A stretch of DNA of 64,000 nt. Origin: an uncultured Apibacter sp. Its GTDB lineage: Bacteria; Bacteroidota; Bacteroidia; Flavobacteriales; Weeksellaceae. The position numbers and the translations under genes are program-made. Below, in pieces: positions 45,428 through 53,726 of the stretch; position 1 is the stretch's first letter; each line of letters opens with the position of its first letter. Under the pieces are notes generated by a model that saw nothing but the letters and a program-made list of their open reading frames with translations, made no database searches and was not told the DNA's origin. The stretch spans positions 286,306 through 350,305 of the forward strand of contig CALYQD010000001.1 in assembly GCA_945280365.1 (NCBI GenBank), written 5' to 3'.

Positions 45428-46795
45428 ATGGTAGGTAAGGATGGAGGAGTAAAATACCTAAATAATTATAAACCACCGGAATCCCTACGGGTAATTAAGT
45501 TGGAAGGTCCATTTAATGAAGAAGGAGAAAAGGTTACAGTATTGAAGAAAGGAAAGTCCTATAAATACAAAGTTACTGAATTTAATAGGGAGTTGCGTAA
45601 TGAGATAGAATTAAAAAGAATAAAATGGTCTTTACAGAATAATGGTGAAAATCTTATATCTATATCTCAAGTAATGGGAAAAAAGGAGGTTACTCTTAGT
45701 GTTTCAGAGACTGAATCCTCAAAGAAAATTACTATTTATGCTTATTTTGAAAATCCAGAGGAAGAAGGAGTTGCTGAATCTAGCTTAGGGGAAGGCGGAA
45801 TTCATACAAGGTTTTATGATGAACAAGGACAACAGGTATATGAAATTCCCGAAAAACTCCACAAGGCTTTTAATGAAGAATACGGTATAAAGATTGCCTA
45901 TGACAAGGAAAATGAAATGCTGTATTATGAAGGGGAATGTACTCCGGCTTATGAAAAGACATCTCCTACTGCAATAAACCACTGGAAAAAGGAATTGAAC
46001 CGGGAAGAAATCTCGAAAGGAAAGTTACTTTTTGGGTATAGCTTTGGTTATGAAGCTTATTCTGCCAGTAAAGATAAGAATGGGAATACTTATGATAGAG
46101 ATGGTGTTTTGATTGAGGATATATATGCAAAACAACCTGTAAATAGAGGAATAGTCCCGGGATATAGGAAAGAAGTTTATAAAAAATATGAGGATGGAAG
46201 TAAAGGATATGTAAAAGATACATTTATTGGTAATATAGCCTGTATTGATTTAGGGGATTTTGAAGATGATTTAATGGTTAAGTTTACATATTATGAATTA
46301 CCTAGTTCTAGAGAGCTTCATTTTAAAGAATTTAATATACCATTACCAGAATTAACTCCTAGATATAGTGGTTTAACTAGAATATTAGAACATGAGTTTA
46401 TAGGACATGTTTTATTGAAGTTGACAGATGATAGATATGAACTATTATCTAATGAATATAAGACAGAAGGGCCAACACAAGTGGAGGCTAAATTATGTAA
46501 TGTAATAAGAAGAGAAATTGGAATACCAGAACGGATTTCTTACGGAGGAATGGCTACGAATTCATCAAGAGCTGGACGAAGTGAAATAGAATTTGGGTAT
46601 CTTAATGGGGATAATGAGCGTTATAGTTCCAGTGTTGATAGTCGAGATACTAATTATCCTAGTCCACCTAGAAAATATCCTGAACGTCATGGGACAGCAA
46701 TAATTGATGCACAAGATGTTAAAAAATTAGTTATAATAAAAAATATAATTAAAATTAAATATGATGTACAACAAGAAGGTTTTACTTTTTCTTAG
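45428..46795 (+). CDS. Putative effector with HEXXGH metallopeptidase motif
   Basis: The 455-aa ORF has an Ig-like N-terminal segment ('GKSYKYKVTEFNREL', 'KKITIYAYFENPEEE') similar to the linker of the 55265 effector. The C-terminal domain contains 'RILEHEFIGHVLLKL' (HEXXGH zinc motif as in M49-type peptidases) and a downstream 'PTQVEAKLCNVIRREIGIPER' that could give the third ligand. The true N terminus is frameshifted (see 45312-45377). It has no PAAR or VgrG domain. Two similar exported proteins follow and overlap its end, as expected for immunity. I infer a T6SS-delivered antibacterial peptidase. Confidence 0.6.
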   Translation: MVGKDGGVKYLNNYKPPESLRVIKLEGPFNEEGEKVTVLKKGKSYKYKVTEFNRELRNEIELKRIKWSLQNNGENLISISQVMGKKEVTLSVSETESSKKITIYAYFENPEEEGVAESSLGEGGIHTRFYDEQGQQVYEIPEKLHKAFNEEYGIKIAYDKENEMLYYEGECTPAYEKTSPTAINHWKKELNREEISKGKLLFGYSFGYEAYSASKDKNGNTYDRDGVLIEDIYAKQPVNRGIVPGYRKEVYKKYEDGSKGYVKDTFIGNIACIDLGDFEDDLMVKFTYYELPSSRELHFKEFNIPLPELTPRYSGLTRILEHEFIGHVLLKLTDDRYELLSNEYKTEGPTQVEAKLCNVIRREIGIPERISYGGMATNSSRAGRSEIEFGYLNGDNERYSSSVDSRDTNYPSPPRKYPERHGTAIIDAQDVKKLVIIKNIIKIKYDVQQEGFTFS

Positions 46796-47417
46796 TTTAT
46801 TCTTTTTTGAAATAGCATTACTTAGTGGGCAAATTAAGGATAGTTGTTCTATGTATAGTATTTGTAATTCTAGAATAGATACAGTTAAATTGAATATTTA
46901 TAAATCAATTCTTCTTTCTAAAGAACTGCAAAATAATAAAAAATGTCATATAGTGGGAGTTAATCCTATTTCTTTAGATATGAAATATTCGCCGGGCTAT
47001 GGAGCAATGTTTTATGATATAAAAGAAATTGAGGATTCTACATCTATTAATAATTTGAAAAAATCTTTCCCTAAATCTTATAGATTTTATTCAATTAATG
47101 ATAAATTATCTAATTCTTTGCAAAATAAAGAATATATATATTATTTAGAAAGATCAACAAAAAATGATGATGTTTATTCTTTATATTATTTTTATGATGA
47201 AATATGTGATAATAATTTTGATATAATAAAAATACAAGAACCTTTAGACAATTGGATTAGGATTTATGAAGCGAACATCTTATTAAATAAAGCAAATGTA
47301 GTAATCCCTGTTATTTATGAATCTTTTATAGATAAACCTAAATATCTTTTATATAAAATAGAATTATATGAAGGAAGTACAAAAGTAAAATCTGTGAAAA
47401 CAGTAGAATTAGAGTAA
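46764..47417 (+). CDS. Exported putative immunity protein, copy 1
   Basis: The ~217-aa protein has a signal peptide 'MYNKKVLLFLSLFFFEIALLSGQ'; mature cysteines ('DSCSMYSICNS') may form disulfides. It overlaps the effector's 3' end by about 30 bases. The first ATG is 46761; the second (46764) matches the start of the downstream copy. Its last 40 residues ('VVIPVIYESFIDKPKYLLYK' onward) are identical to those of the next gene. A periplasmic location suits protection from a periplasm-acting peptidase. Function is inferred from context. Confidence 0.55.
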   Translation: MYNKKVLLFLSLFFFEIALLSGQIKDSCSMYSICNSRIDTVKLNIYKSILLSKELQNNKKCHIVGVNPISLDMKYSPGYGAMFYDIKEIEDSTSINNLKKSFPKSYRFYSINDKLSNSLQNKEYIYYLERSTKNDDVYSLYYFYDEICDNNFDIIKIQEPLDNWIRIYEANILLNKANVVIPVIYESFIDKPKYLLYKIELYEGSTKVKSVKTVELE

Positions 47418-47427
47418 ACTAACATTT
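47298..47427 (+). repeat. 130-bp direct repeat, copy 1
   Basis: The segment is identical to 48006-48135 except for one base (CCTA versus CCAA), and runs past the stop codon into 'ACTAACATTT'. It is the 3' end of a tandem duplication of the putative immunity gene. Confidence 0.9.
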
Positions 47428-47489
47428 TATTAGTTCTCAAAATGTTACTAAATTATTTCTGGTCAAAAGTATAATTAAAATAAAATACG

Positions 47490-48125
47490 ATGTACAGCAA
47501 AAAGGTTTTACTTTTTCTTAGTTTATTATTTTTATGTATAATAAGGGGTAATGGACAAAACAATTGCTCTTATTATGGAAATTTATGTCAGGCAGAGATA
47601 GATACAGTTAAGTTGAATGTATATAAATCTATTCTTCTTTCAAAAGAAATAAAAGGTGATGAAAAATGTCATATAGTTATTATTCAGCCTGTTTCTTTGA
47701 GTATGAATTTTGCTAGCCAGATAGGTTTTTTTAATATAAAAGATGAAAAAGATAGTGTATCTGTAATTAATTTAAGAAGCTCATTACCTAAGTCCTATTG
47801 GATTTATTCTATTGAGTATAAATTATCTAATACAATTCAAAAATATGAGCTTATTTCTAAATTACTAAAAATAGATAGTTTATATACTCCGAGATATTTA
47901 CAGGAAGATATATGTGAAGATAGTTTTGATGTTATAAAAATACAAGAGCCTTTGGATAATTGGATGGATATCTACCAACAAAATATATTCAAAGGAAAAG
48001 CTAGCGTAGTAATCCCTGTTATTTATGAATCTTTTATAGATAAACCAAAATATCTTTTATATAAAATAGAATTATATGAAGGAAGTACAAAAGTAAAATC
48101 TGTGAAAACAGTAGAATTAGAGTAA
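47490..48125 (+). CDS. Exported putative immunity protein, copy 2
   Basis: A 211-aa paralogue of the preceding gene, with signal peptide 'MYSKKVLLFLSLLFLCIIRGNGQ'. The middle has diverged ('SMNFASQIGFFNIKDEKDSV') while both ends are nearly identical. The ~60 bases before its start repeat the last codons of the effector gene, so the duplicated unit covered the effector tail plus the immunity gene. Divergence of the middle could reflect selection to match different toxin variants. Confidence 0.55.
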   Translation: MYSKKVLLFLSLLFLCIIRGNGQNNCSYYGNLCQAEIDTVKLNVYKSILLSKEIKGDEKCHIVIIQPVSLSMNFASQIGFFNIKDEKDSVSVINLRSSLPKSYWIYSIEYKLSNTIQKYELISKLLKIDSLYTPRYLQEDICEDSFDVIKIQEPLDNWMDIYQQNIFKGKASVVIPVIYESFIDKPKYLLYKIELYEGSTKVKSVKTVELE

Positions 48126-48135
48126 ACTAACATTT
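48006..48135 (+). repeat. 130-bp direct repeat, copy 2
   Basis: Second copy of the repeat at 47298-47427, offset 708 bases, one mismatch. Confidence 0.9.
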
Positions 48136-48280
48136 GCCACCACTTGGTCTTTATCTATTTTGTCTGATATTAAAAATAAGGGCTTAAAAAACACTAAATG
48201 AAAATAATTAAAAACAATTAAATTATTTTATCTAAAATGTAATTATTATTTTAAAATAATAACTAATATGATAAATTGAA

Positions 48281-48332
48281 ATAATTCCCCCTATACGTAC
48301 CCTTTACAATTTTAAAATTTGTTATATGTTGG
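48281..48332. repeat. Dispersed repeat at the island's right end
   Basis: ATAATTCCCCCTATACGTAC followed by ~30 bases ending TTTGTTATATGTTG. A closely similar sequence lies at 63072-63124, and a shorter relative (CCCCCTATAGTGTCCCCC) lies at 37220, near the island's left end. It lies 30 bases inside attR. Confidence 0.6.
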
Positions 48333-48362
48333 AAATTAAGTATGTTACAAGATTGGGTTTCT

Positions 48363-48378
48363 ATCCTTTCGCGATCAC
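48363..48378 (+). repeat. attR: right attachment repeat of the island
   Basis: ATCCTTTCGCGATCAC, an exact copy of the tRNA-Arg 3' end at 37080-37095. The rest of the tRNA is absent here. It defines an 11,283-bp element between the two repeats. Confidence 0.85.
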
Positions 48379-48384
48379 TGTATT

Positions 48385-48421
48385 AAATCGCAAGTAGTTA
48401 ATTTTTAACTGATTGCGATTT
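48385..48421 (+). terminator. Probable original terminator of the tRNA operon
   Basis: AAATCGCA...TGCGATTT with an inner AGTTAA/TTAACT stem and a T run. It lies 7 bases after attR, the distance expected downstream of tRNA-Arg before the island inserted. The ~300 bases that follow, up to 48732, hold no gene I can support. Confidence 0.65.
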
Positions 48422-48732
48422 TTTATTTCGTCCTTTAGACAACGAATTTAGTTTAAGAATTTTTATGGGGTGTAATTTTAAAATCAATCTTTAAAATATA
48501 ATTTTTTATTACTAATTACTGTGGATTGTATAACTCCTTATTTTCAAAATTAACTTAAGATAATAAGTTTTGTATTTATTACCATATATCTATTCACCCG
48601 GTAAACTTTTAATTAAATTGTATGTAGTTAATTATATTTATATTAACTTTTAAATTATTATACTTTTTTTCTTTCCATTATTGCAAAAGATAAATTTTTT
48701 CCTTTTTCTCTGTGCCGTTTTGTGCTAATGTA

Positions 48733-49017
48733 TTAAAATTTACCCATAGCCATTCTTATATACTGAATAATCAGTATGATAATAGTAATTACGGCTATGG
48801 TTACAGGAATCCACCAAAAAGAAATTTTATTTTCAGAGTTAAAAAAAAGAAAATAAGAGAGTACCAGTACAATCAGGTTAAAAATTCCCAAAATGTTAAA
48901 TATGATCCATGCAATAGGAACATCGGCATGTCCATGTTTGTTTCCATAAAATAGAAACATATAGCCTGCAATTTGGAGAAGCAGAATAATAATAGGGATA
49001 ATAATTAATTTACTCAT
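48733..49017 (-). CDS. Small membrane protein, candidate immunity protein
   Basis: The 94-aa protein has three membrane segments ('LIIIPIIILLLQIAGYMFLF', 'IAWIIFNILGIFNLIVLVLS', 'WWIPVTIAVITIIILIIQYI'). It starts 11 bases after the effector gene on the same strand, the usual place of an immunity gene. A membrane location would suit protection against a phospholipase- or membrane-acting toxin. I do not recognise the family. Confidence 0.5.
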   Translation of the reverse strand: MSKLIIIPIIILLLQIAGYMFLFYGNKHGHADVPIAWIIFNILGIFNLIVLVLSYFLFFNSENKISFWWIPVTIAVITIIILIIQYIRMAMGKF

Positions 49018-49028
49018 AATCTGTTACG

Positions 49029-50606
49029 TTATTTTTGATATGCAGGTAATGAACCTCCGGCATTAACATTTTCTCTGTTAGGAACTATGGGATAAACGGT
49101 ATTGCTCAGATAATATCTTAACGCCCGTAATACGCCTGCTTCTGAAGTAAATTTACCTTCTCTGTATTCTTTATAAAAATTTAAAATCTGTGTGGAGGCA
49201 GTTAAAGCATTCTGAGCTCCTTTGGAATGCCCATCTTTGTCCGGATGAGCATGTTTATCAGGATCTTGTGCATCATACCCCTGAAATTGTACAATTTGAT
49301 TATTAGCGTCTCTTTGAACGTGAGAAAGTGAATAGGAATCCTGAACCATATGAAGTATTTTTCCTATGAAGAATAAACCATCATTTCCATCTTTCTTCCC
49401 GCTATAGGAATTTCCGATAGGGCTGTGAAACCATGACAGCTTTTTATTATTTTCAGGGTTAATTCCTTGTTTAAACCATTCTTCTGCCTGGTTAAGAATT
49501 AATTCTTTTACCTGTTGGTTGGTGTAATTTCCTGAAGGGGCCATAGAGTGCCAGTATTGCTTGGCACCATTATGACTTTCATAAGCAAGAGTTCCTTCTT
49601 TATTTAGATTTATCCATGTTTTTAAATAGCAGGTTTCAATGGAAGATTGATTTTCACAAGGTACATCCGGCCAGGCACTTCCTTCATCTAGCCGATAGTC
49701 ATAAATTACCCCGGCTGCTTTTGCTGCCTGTTTGGTAATATTTTCATGGATGGCACCTCCTCCCCGGATTTTAAAGAATTCTACTTGTACTTCTTCCCCA
49801 TTATCTAAAATTACAATTCCATGATCGTCTTCTTTCTTTTCTGCATAAAATAAGTCTTTTGATTTAATTTCAATATTCGGAATATTTTTTAACACTTTTG
49901 CGGTAAAGGTTCTGGTCTGTTTAATTTTATCTTCTATCTCAAATTCAGCAAATGTAAATTCTTTAAACAATAATCTATTATAATGAATAAAATCTATGGC
50001 AAACCTTGTTCCTTCATCTCCGGGTGCATCTCCTCCAATATCATCATACTTATTTCTGAGTAAGTCATCTATATAATGTCCGATTTCTTCAATCATTATC
50101 TGAAACAATAACCAGCTTTTTTCCGGATCATTTTCGGCTTCCAGAATTATTTTTTCATTAATATAAATGGTTTTATTCTTTTCATTATAAAACCCGCCCT
50201 GATAATTTGATAGAGGTATTGCCTTCCACTTTGGTAAGGGAACATTATTTGCCAATAAATCCAACATAAATTTTTTGGCAGCTGTATGTTTTATATCATC
50301 TCCGAAGATAGCCCTGATGCCGGCAATAAAAGGTTTTGAGCTTTCATAATTGAGAATTTTGGATATATCTAGGTAAGGTGTTTGTAATTCCTGAGAATTC
50401 CGTATATATAAGTCTGATTTGATGTTGATAACTCTTTCTCCTTCTCTTATATATTCTTCAGGATCTCCCAGTACAACTCCCTCTTGTTTTCCATTTTCAA
50501 ATATCCTTCCCATAGATCTAGTGATTATATTCTCTTTGGAATACATATTATGATTGCCGTGGGTAATTTTAGTAATATTACCTTTTACATATCGGTCCCT
50601 ACTCAT
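49029..50606 (-). CDS. T6SS cargo effector with EExGH/GDEG domain and zinc phospholipase-C-like domain
   Basis: The 525-aa protein begins with a leader of the effector type ('YVKGNITKITHGNHNMYS'). A middle domain (~130-220) has 'MIEEIGHYIDDLLRNKYDDI' and 'APGDEGTRFA', the EExGH...GDEG motif of a family seen in secreted and calcium-binding proteins. The C-terminal half has 'GGGAIHENITKQAAKAAG', 'WHSM' and 'GKILHMVQDSYSLSHVQRD', the His/Asp pattern of zinc phospholipase C/S1-P1 nuclease-like folds. It lies 2 bases after vgrG, so it is probable VgrG cargo. Substrate (lipid or nucleic acid) is unknown. Confidence 0.65.
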   Translation of the reverse strand: MSRDRYVKGNITKITHGNHNMYSKENIITRSMGRIFENGKQEGVVLGDPEEYIREGERVINIKSDLYIRNSQELQTPYLDISKILNYESSKPFIAGIRAIFGDDIKHTAAKKFMLDLLANNVPLPKWKAIPLSNYQGGFYNEKNKTIYINEKIILEAENDPEKSWLLFQIMIEEIGHYIDDLLRNKYDDIGGDAPGDEGTRFAIDFIHYNRLLFKEFTFAEFEIEDKIKQTRTFTAKVLKNIPNIEIKSKDLFYAEKKEDDHGIVILDNGEEVQVEFFKIRGGGAIHENITKQAAKAAGVIYDYRLDEGSAWPDVPCENQSSIETCYLKTWINLNKEGTLAYESHNGAKQYWHSMAPSGNYTNQQVKELILNQAEEWFKQGINPENNKKLSWFHSPIGNSYSGKKDGNDGLFFIGKILHMVQDSYSLSHVQRDANNQIVQFQGYDAQDPDKHAHPDKDGHSKGAQNALTASTQILNFYKEYREGKFTSEAGVLRALRYYLSNTVYPIVPNRENVNAGGSLPAYQK

Positions 50607-50608
50607 GG

Positions 50609-52558
50609 CTAAAATAAATTGGATTTTTCTCCACTGTTATTATTAACCCGTATTTCAGCATTTTTGGAAACTTTTTCTTTACCGATGATCTCAAAGTTTT
50701 TCATGCTTACTTCGTTACGGGTTTGTTTGGCTTCGGAAACAAAGTCACCATCAATAAATTCGGAATATTTTCCGGTAACATTCACTGTATAATTGGCTCC
50801 GACAGTAAGTGAATTCATCTGGCCTATTGTAGTAGATTTATCAGAACCTACAAAAGTATGCATGTTTTCTCCGGCCTGTAGAATGATGTCTTTACCTGCC
50901 TTAACGGAAAAATTATTAGGCGCATTCACCTTTATATTTCCTTCTCCGTCCATAAACATTTTGTTACCGCTGGGGTCTTCAATCAGGATAGAACCTTGCC
51001 CTTCCGCATCATTAAAGATAATTTTGGTTCCACTTCTTGTTTGTATCACCTTAATATCATTTCCCTCGGTGTAATAGGCAGCTATCTCACCTCCGTTATA
51101 AGCTGTTCCCAATACTACCGGATATTCCGCATTTCCTCCCTGAAAGGCCACTAGTACGGTTTCTCCTATCTCTGGGTTGATATAAGTTCCCTTATCTGCT
51201 CCTGCATGGGGTTGAATTATCTGTATCCAGGGAGTTTGCTGATTGTATGGCTTTTGCCATACAAACTGTACTCGGATTCTCCCCATCCTAAGCGGATCTT
51301 TGTTGTCCGTTACAGTGGCATGTTGTATATCTGCTTTGGGGTAATCGTTTTCATTATAATCAGCGGGTACTGATAAGTCCTTAGGTATTCCCACAAAGCT
51401 GTTGGTATAGCCTTCTCCATCTGCAAAAGTATGCGAAATGGAAATAATTTTGTACGATTCCACCGGGACCCGTCCAGACTTAAAGGTATTGTGTCCCGGC
51501 ATCCAGGCCATCATTTTAACCACTGTACCTATTTGTAGTTCCGGATTATTGCTTGTGGCTTCCATATACACCAGATTCTGTCTTTTTCTTTTTTCCCTTT
51601 CCACCGACCTTTGAATATCTATTTGGTTGTTTGGGTTCTGTAGGTAATGATTTGTTGGGGAAACATTGTAGGCTTTTTCTGAAGCATTAATGGCAAACTG
51701 CTGAAAAGGGTTTTCTGAGGATTGTACTTGCTGGGAAGCAGAATCTACAGTATAATCTGCGCTTTGCTTAGGATCATAAACGGTAGTGCTGAAGCCCTGG
51801 GGCTGAATTTCCATTTTAAGCTCATAATCAAATACATCTTCCCCTTCCATCAGTTCCACTATTTTAGCTCCCCAGGCTGAAAACCGGAAACGGTCGCCTG
51901 TATAGTGGAAATTTTCCCCGTAACGATGGGATAATCTCTGAAGAAAAGAGAAATCGCTTTCATTCATCTGAACGGTATAAGGTAGTTTATTCTTGTAATT
52001 GGGATTTATGTCAAAACTGATTAAATCTTGGGGATAGCCCTTGTTTACTTCTTTAATGATTTGTTCAAAGGTTTGTTCTTCAAAACTACGGCAGTGAAGC
52101 CCGTTTTCCATAAGTATGGAAGGGGATTTTCCCCTGAGGATAATATGCTTGGAACCGTCTTTAATTCGTGTGGAGATTTGGGTGATAACCCCAATAAATT
52201 GGGAGGCTGTTTTTCCAAACTGTTTGAAAAAGAAAGTGATTCTTTTCCCCAGATGCTGACGGGAATTCTCCAACAGATAGGCTTTTCCTTCTCCAAACTC
52301 ATCTGGATCTGCAGTAAGTTCAAAGGTATGATGTCCGTTAAAGTTTTGTTTGAGCTCCAGCCGAAGGTTGGTTTGAGTGAAATAATCAACTCCCTGAATT
52401 TGAACGCCTATTGAAACCAGAGAACCGTCCCCATACAGGTTGTCTTTCAGACCTCCGTACCGTGCATAAGTGCCGGTTTTGTTTATTTTTTCTATTTCCT
52501 GTTGTGATAATACTTTAAAGGGCTGATTTCCAAAGTTATCTGAATTAGATGAATTCAT
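50609..52558 (-). CDS. vgrG: Type VI secretion spike protein VgrG
   Basis: The 649-aa protein has the gp27-like N-terminal domain ('YFTQTNLRLELKQNFNGHHT', 'QRLSHRYGENFHYTGDRFRF'), the gp5 OB-fold ('DPLRMGRIRVQFVWQKPYNQ', 'PWIQIIQPHAGADKGTYINP', 'NAEYPVVLGTAYNGG') and a C-terminal beta-helix with repeats ('GKDIILQAGENMH'). This is the Bacteroidota VgrG layout; the trimer forms the T6SS tip that carries the neighbouring effector. It is the first gene of a minus-strand run vgrG-effector-membrane protein. Confidence 0.93.
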   Translation of the reverse strand: MNSSNSDNFGNQPFKVLSQQEIEKINKTGTYARYGGLKDNLYGDGSLVSIGVQIQGVDYFTQTNLRLELKQNFNGHHTFELTADPDEFGEGKAYLLENSRQHLGKRITFFFKQFGKTASQFIGVITQISTRIKDGSKHIILRGKSPSILMENGLHCRSFEEQTFEQIIKEVNKGYPQDLISFDINPNYKNKLPYTVQMNESDFSFLQRLSHRYGENFHYTGDRFRFSAWGAKIVELMEGEDVFDYELKMEIQPQGFSTTVYDPKQSADYTVDSASQQVQSSENPFQQFAINASEKAYNVSPTNHYLQNPNNQIDIQRSVEREKRKRQNLVYMEATSNNPELQIGTVVKMMAWMPGHNTFKSGRVPVESYKIISISHTFADGEGYTNSFVGIPKDLSVPADYNENDYPKADIQHATVTDNKDPLRMGRIRVQFVWQKPYNQQTPWIQIIQPHAGADKGTYINPEIGETVLVAFQGGNAEYPVVLGTAYNGGEIAAYYTEGNDIKVIQTRSGTKIIFNDAEGQGSILIEDPSGNKMFMDGEGNIKVNAPNNFSVKAGKDIILQAGENMHTFVGSDKSTTIGQMNSLTVGANYTVNVTGKYSEFIDGDFVSEAKQTRNEVSMKNFEIIGKEKVSKNAEIRVNNNSGEKSNLF

Positions 52559-52745
52559 AAGGTATGAGCGAATATAAGGTTAATATTAGTAATACTATAA
52601 TTTAAATAGATAAAGTAAAAGTACTGATTATTTTTTATATGAAAAATAAATTCAGCTAATTTTTATTAAAGATATAATATTGGTTTTTTAAGTATGTATG
52701 AGATGGATTAATCTGTATTTTTTATTTTAAAGTTTTTTGTATTTG

Positions 52746-53451
52746 TTAAGACAACTCTCTGTTCACAGATTTACCCAACAAGTAAGAAAGATCAAAAGAG
52801 GTTATATATTTGGTAAGACATTCCCCGGTGGTGGAGGTATTTACCCCGTTGTTTACCTTCAGGTCGTATTCCCGGTTTTCAAAATCAAAAACTAAGTTAG
52901 ATTTTGGCTAAATTTTTTAGGAAGATTAAACCCGAAATATTCAAAAATTCGTTTTCTTTTTATAGTTATAAAGATGTTATCTGGACCTTGTGTATAAATT
53001 ACAGGAGGAAGAGAGCTTTTTCTTTTTGGAATTTATTACTTTACGACCGGTTTTTTGAATATTTTACTTCCGTACTTGATACCCTCAATCAGACCCCTTT
53101 CCAGATTTTTTCACTTTCCGTATGAATTGAACCTTGCGAGAAAGGACTATTTTACAAGGTATCTTCTCTTTATGTAACCAAGGTTCGGGCCATTCTCTTT
53201 TTAGAACCTCAACAATTTCTTTAGAAGCTGTGATAATAGGAAAATGGGGATTATGGGTTTTCCTATGGGGGGAGAAATTGCACTTCAAAGATTTGATTCT
53301 CACAAACTGGATTCTCTTTTTTCTTTGAAGCCACTTCTTCTACTTTTTCATACTCAAAGAAAAAGCGCGGAACATTCCGTTAATCCATTTATTAAGGCTA
53401 CTTGTTTTAATCGCCTTTACTGTGAGGTTTATAAAATGAGACTCTTTTCAT
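52746..53451 (-). pseudogene. Decayed gene upstream of vgrG
   Basis: Pieces of one protein can be read on the minus strand in alternating frames: 'MKRVSFYKPHSKG', 'TSSLNKWINGMFRA', 'FEYEKVEEVASKKKENPVC', 'NPHFPIITASKEIVEVLKRE', 'SSLPPVIYTQGPDNIFITIK', and finally 'FDFENREYDLKVNNG' to the stop at 52746. At least four frameshifts and two stops are needed. The protein would be ~220 aa and soluble. I do not recognise it. Its position suggests a lost cargo, chaperone or immunity gene. The plus-strand ORFs over this area are shadows. Confidence 0.55.
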
Positions 53452-53578
53452 GTTTTCAGGATGGGGATAGTATCGGTTGGCAAAGCTGCTTTGCGTATGG
53501 GAGAATAAACGAATTATAATTTTAAAAAAAATTGAAAACGATTTAGATGAGCTTTCGTGTATTGAATTACATAGCCTT

Positions 53579-53619
53579 GACGTAGGATTCTGTTACTTTC
53601 CCGAAACAAAAAATCTCTG
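53579..53619. repeat. Dispersed ~40-bp repeat, copy B
   Basis: GACGTAGGATTCTGTTACTT and flanking bases match 45195-45235. In minus-strand reading both encode a GKVTES peptide; here it is followed by a stop. Confidence 0.6.
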
Positions 53620-53726
53620 TAAAAGAATAAAATACAGATATTTCATAAAAATAAAATTTATTTTATTTAACAATAAGCGAAAATAATTATATTTGGAGGA
53701 TAAATATTTGCTTATTTTATAGTACA

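Noticed and set aside
52028-52414. 128-aa plus-strand ORF inside vgrG
   Set aside because: Antisense shadow of VgrG. The minus frame has clear VgrG motifs throughout.
53244-53686. Plus-strand ORFs of 91 and 69 aa upstream of 53727
   Set aside because: The minus strand carries the pieces of a decayed gene over the first part. The plus frames have no conserved motif and overlap each other.
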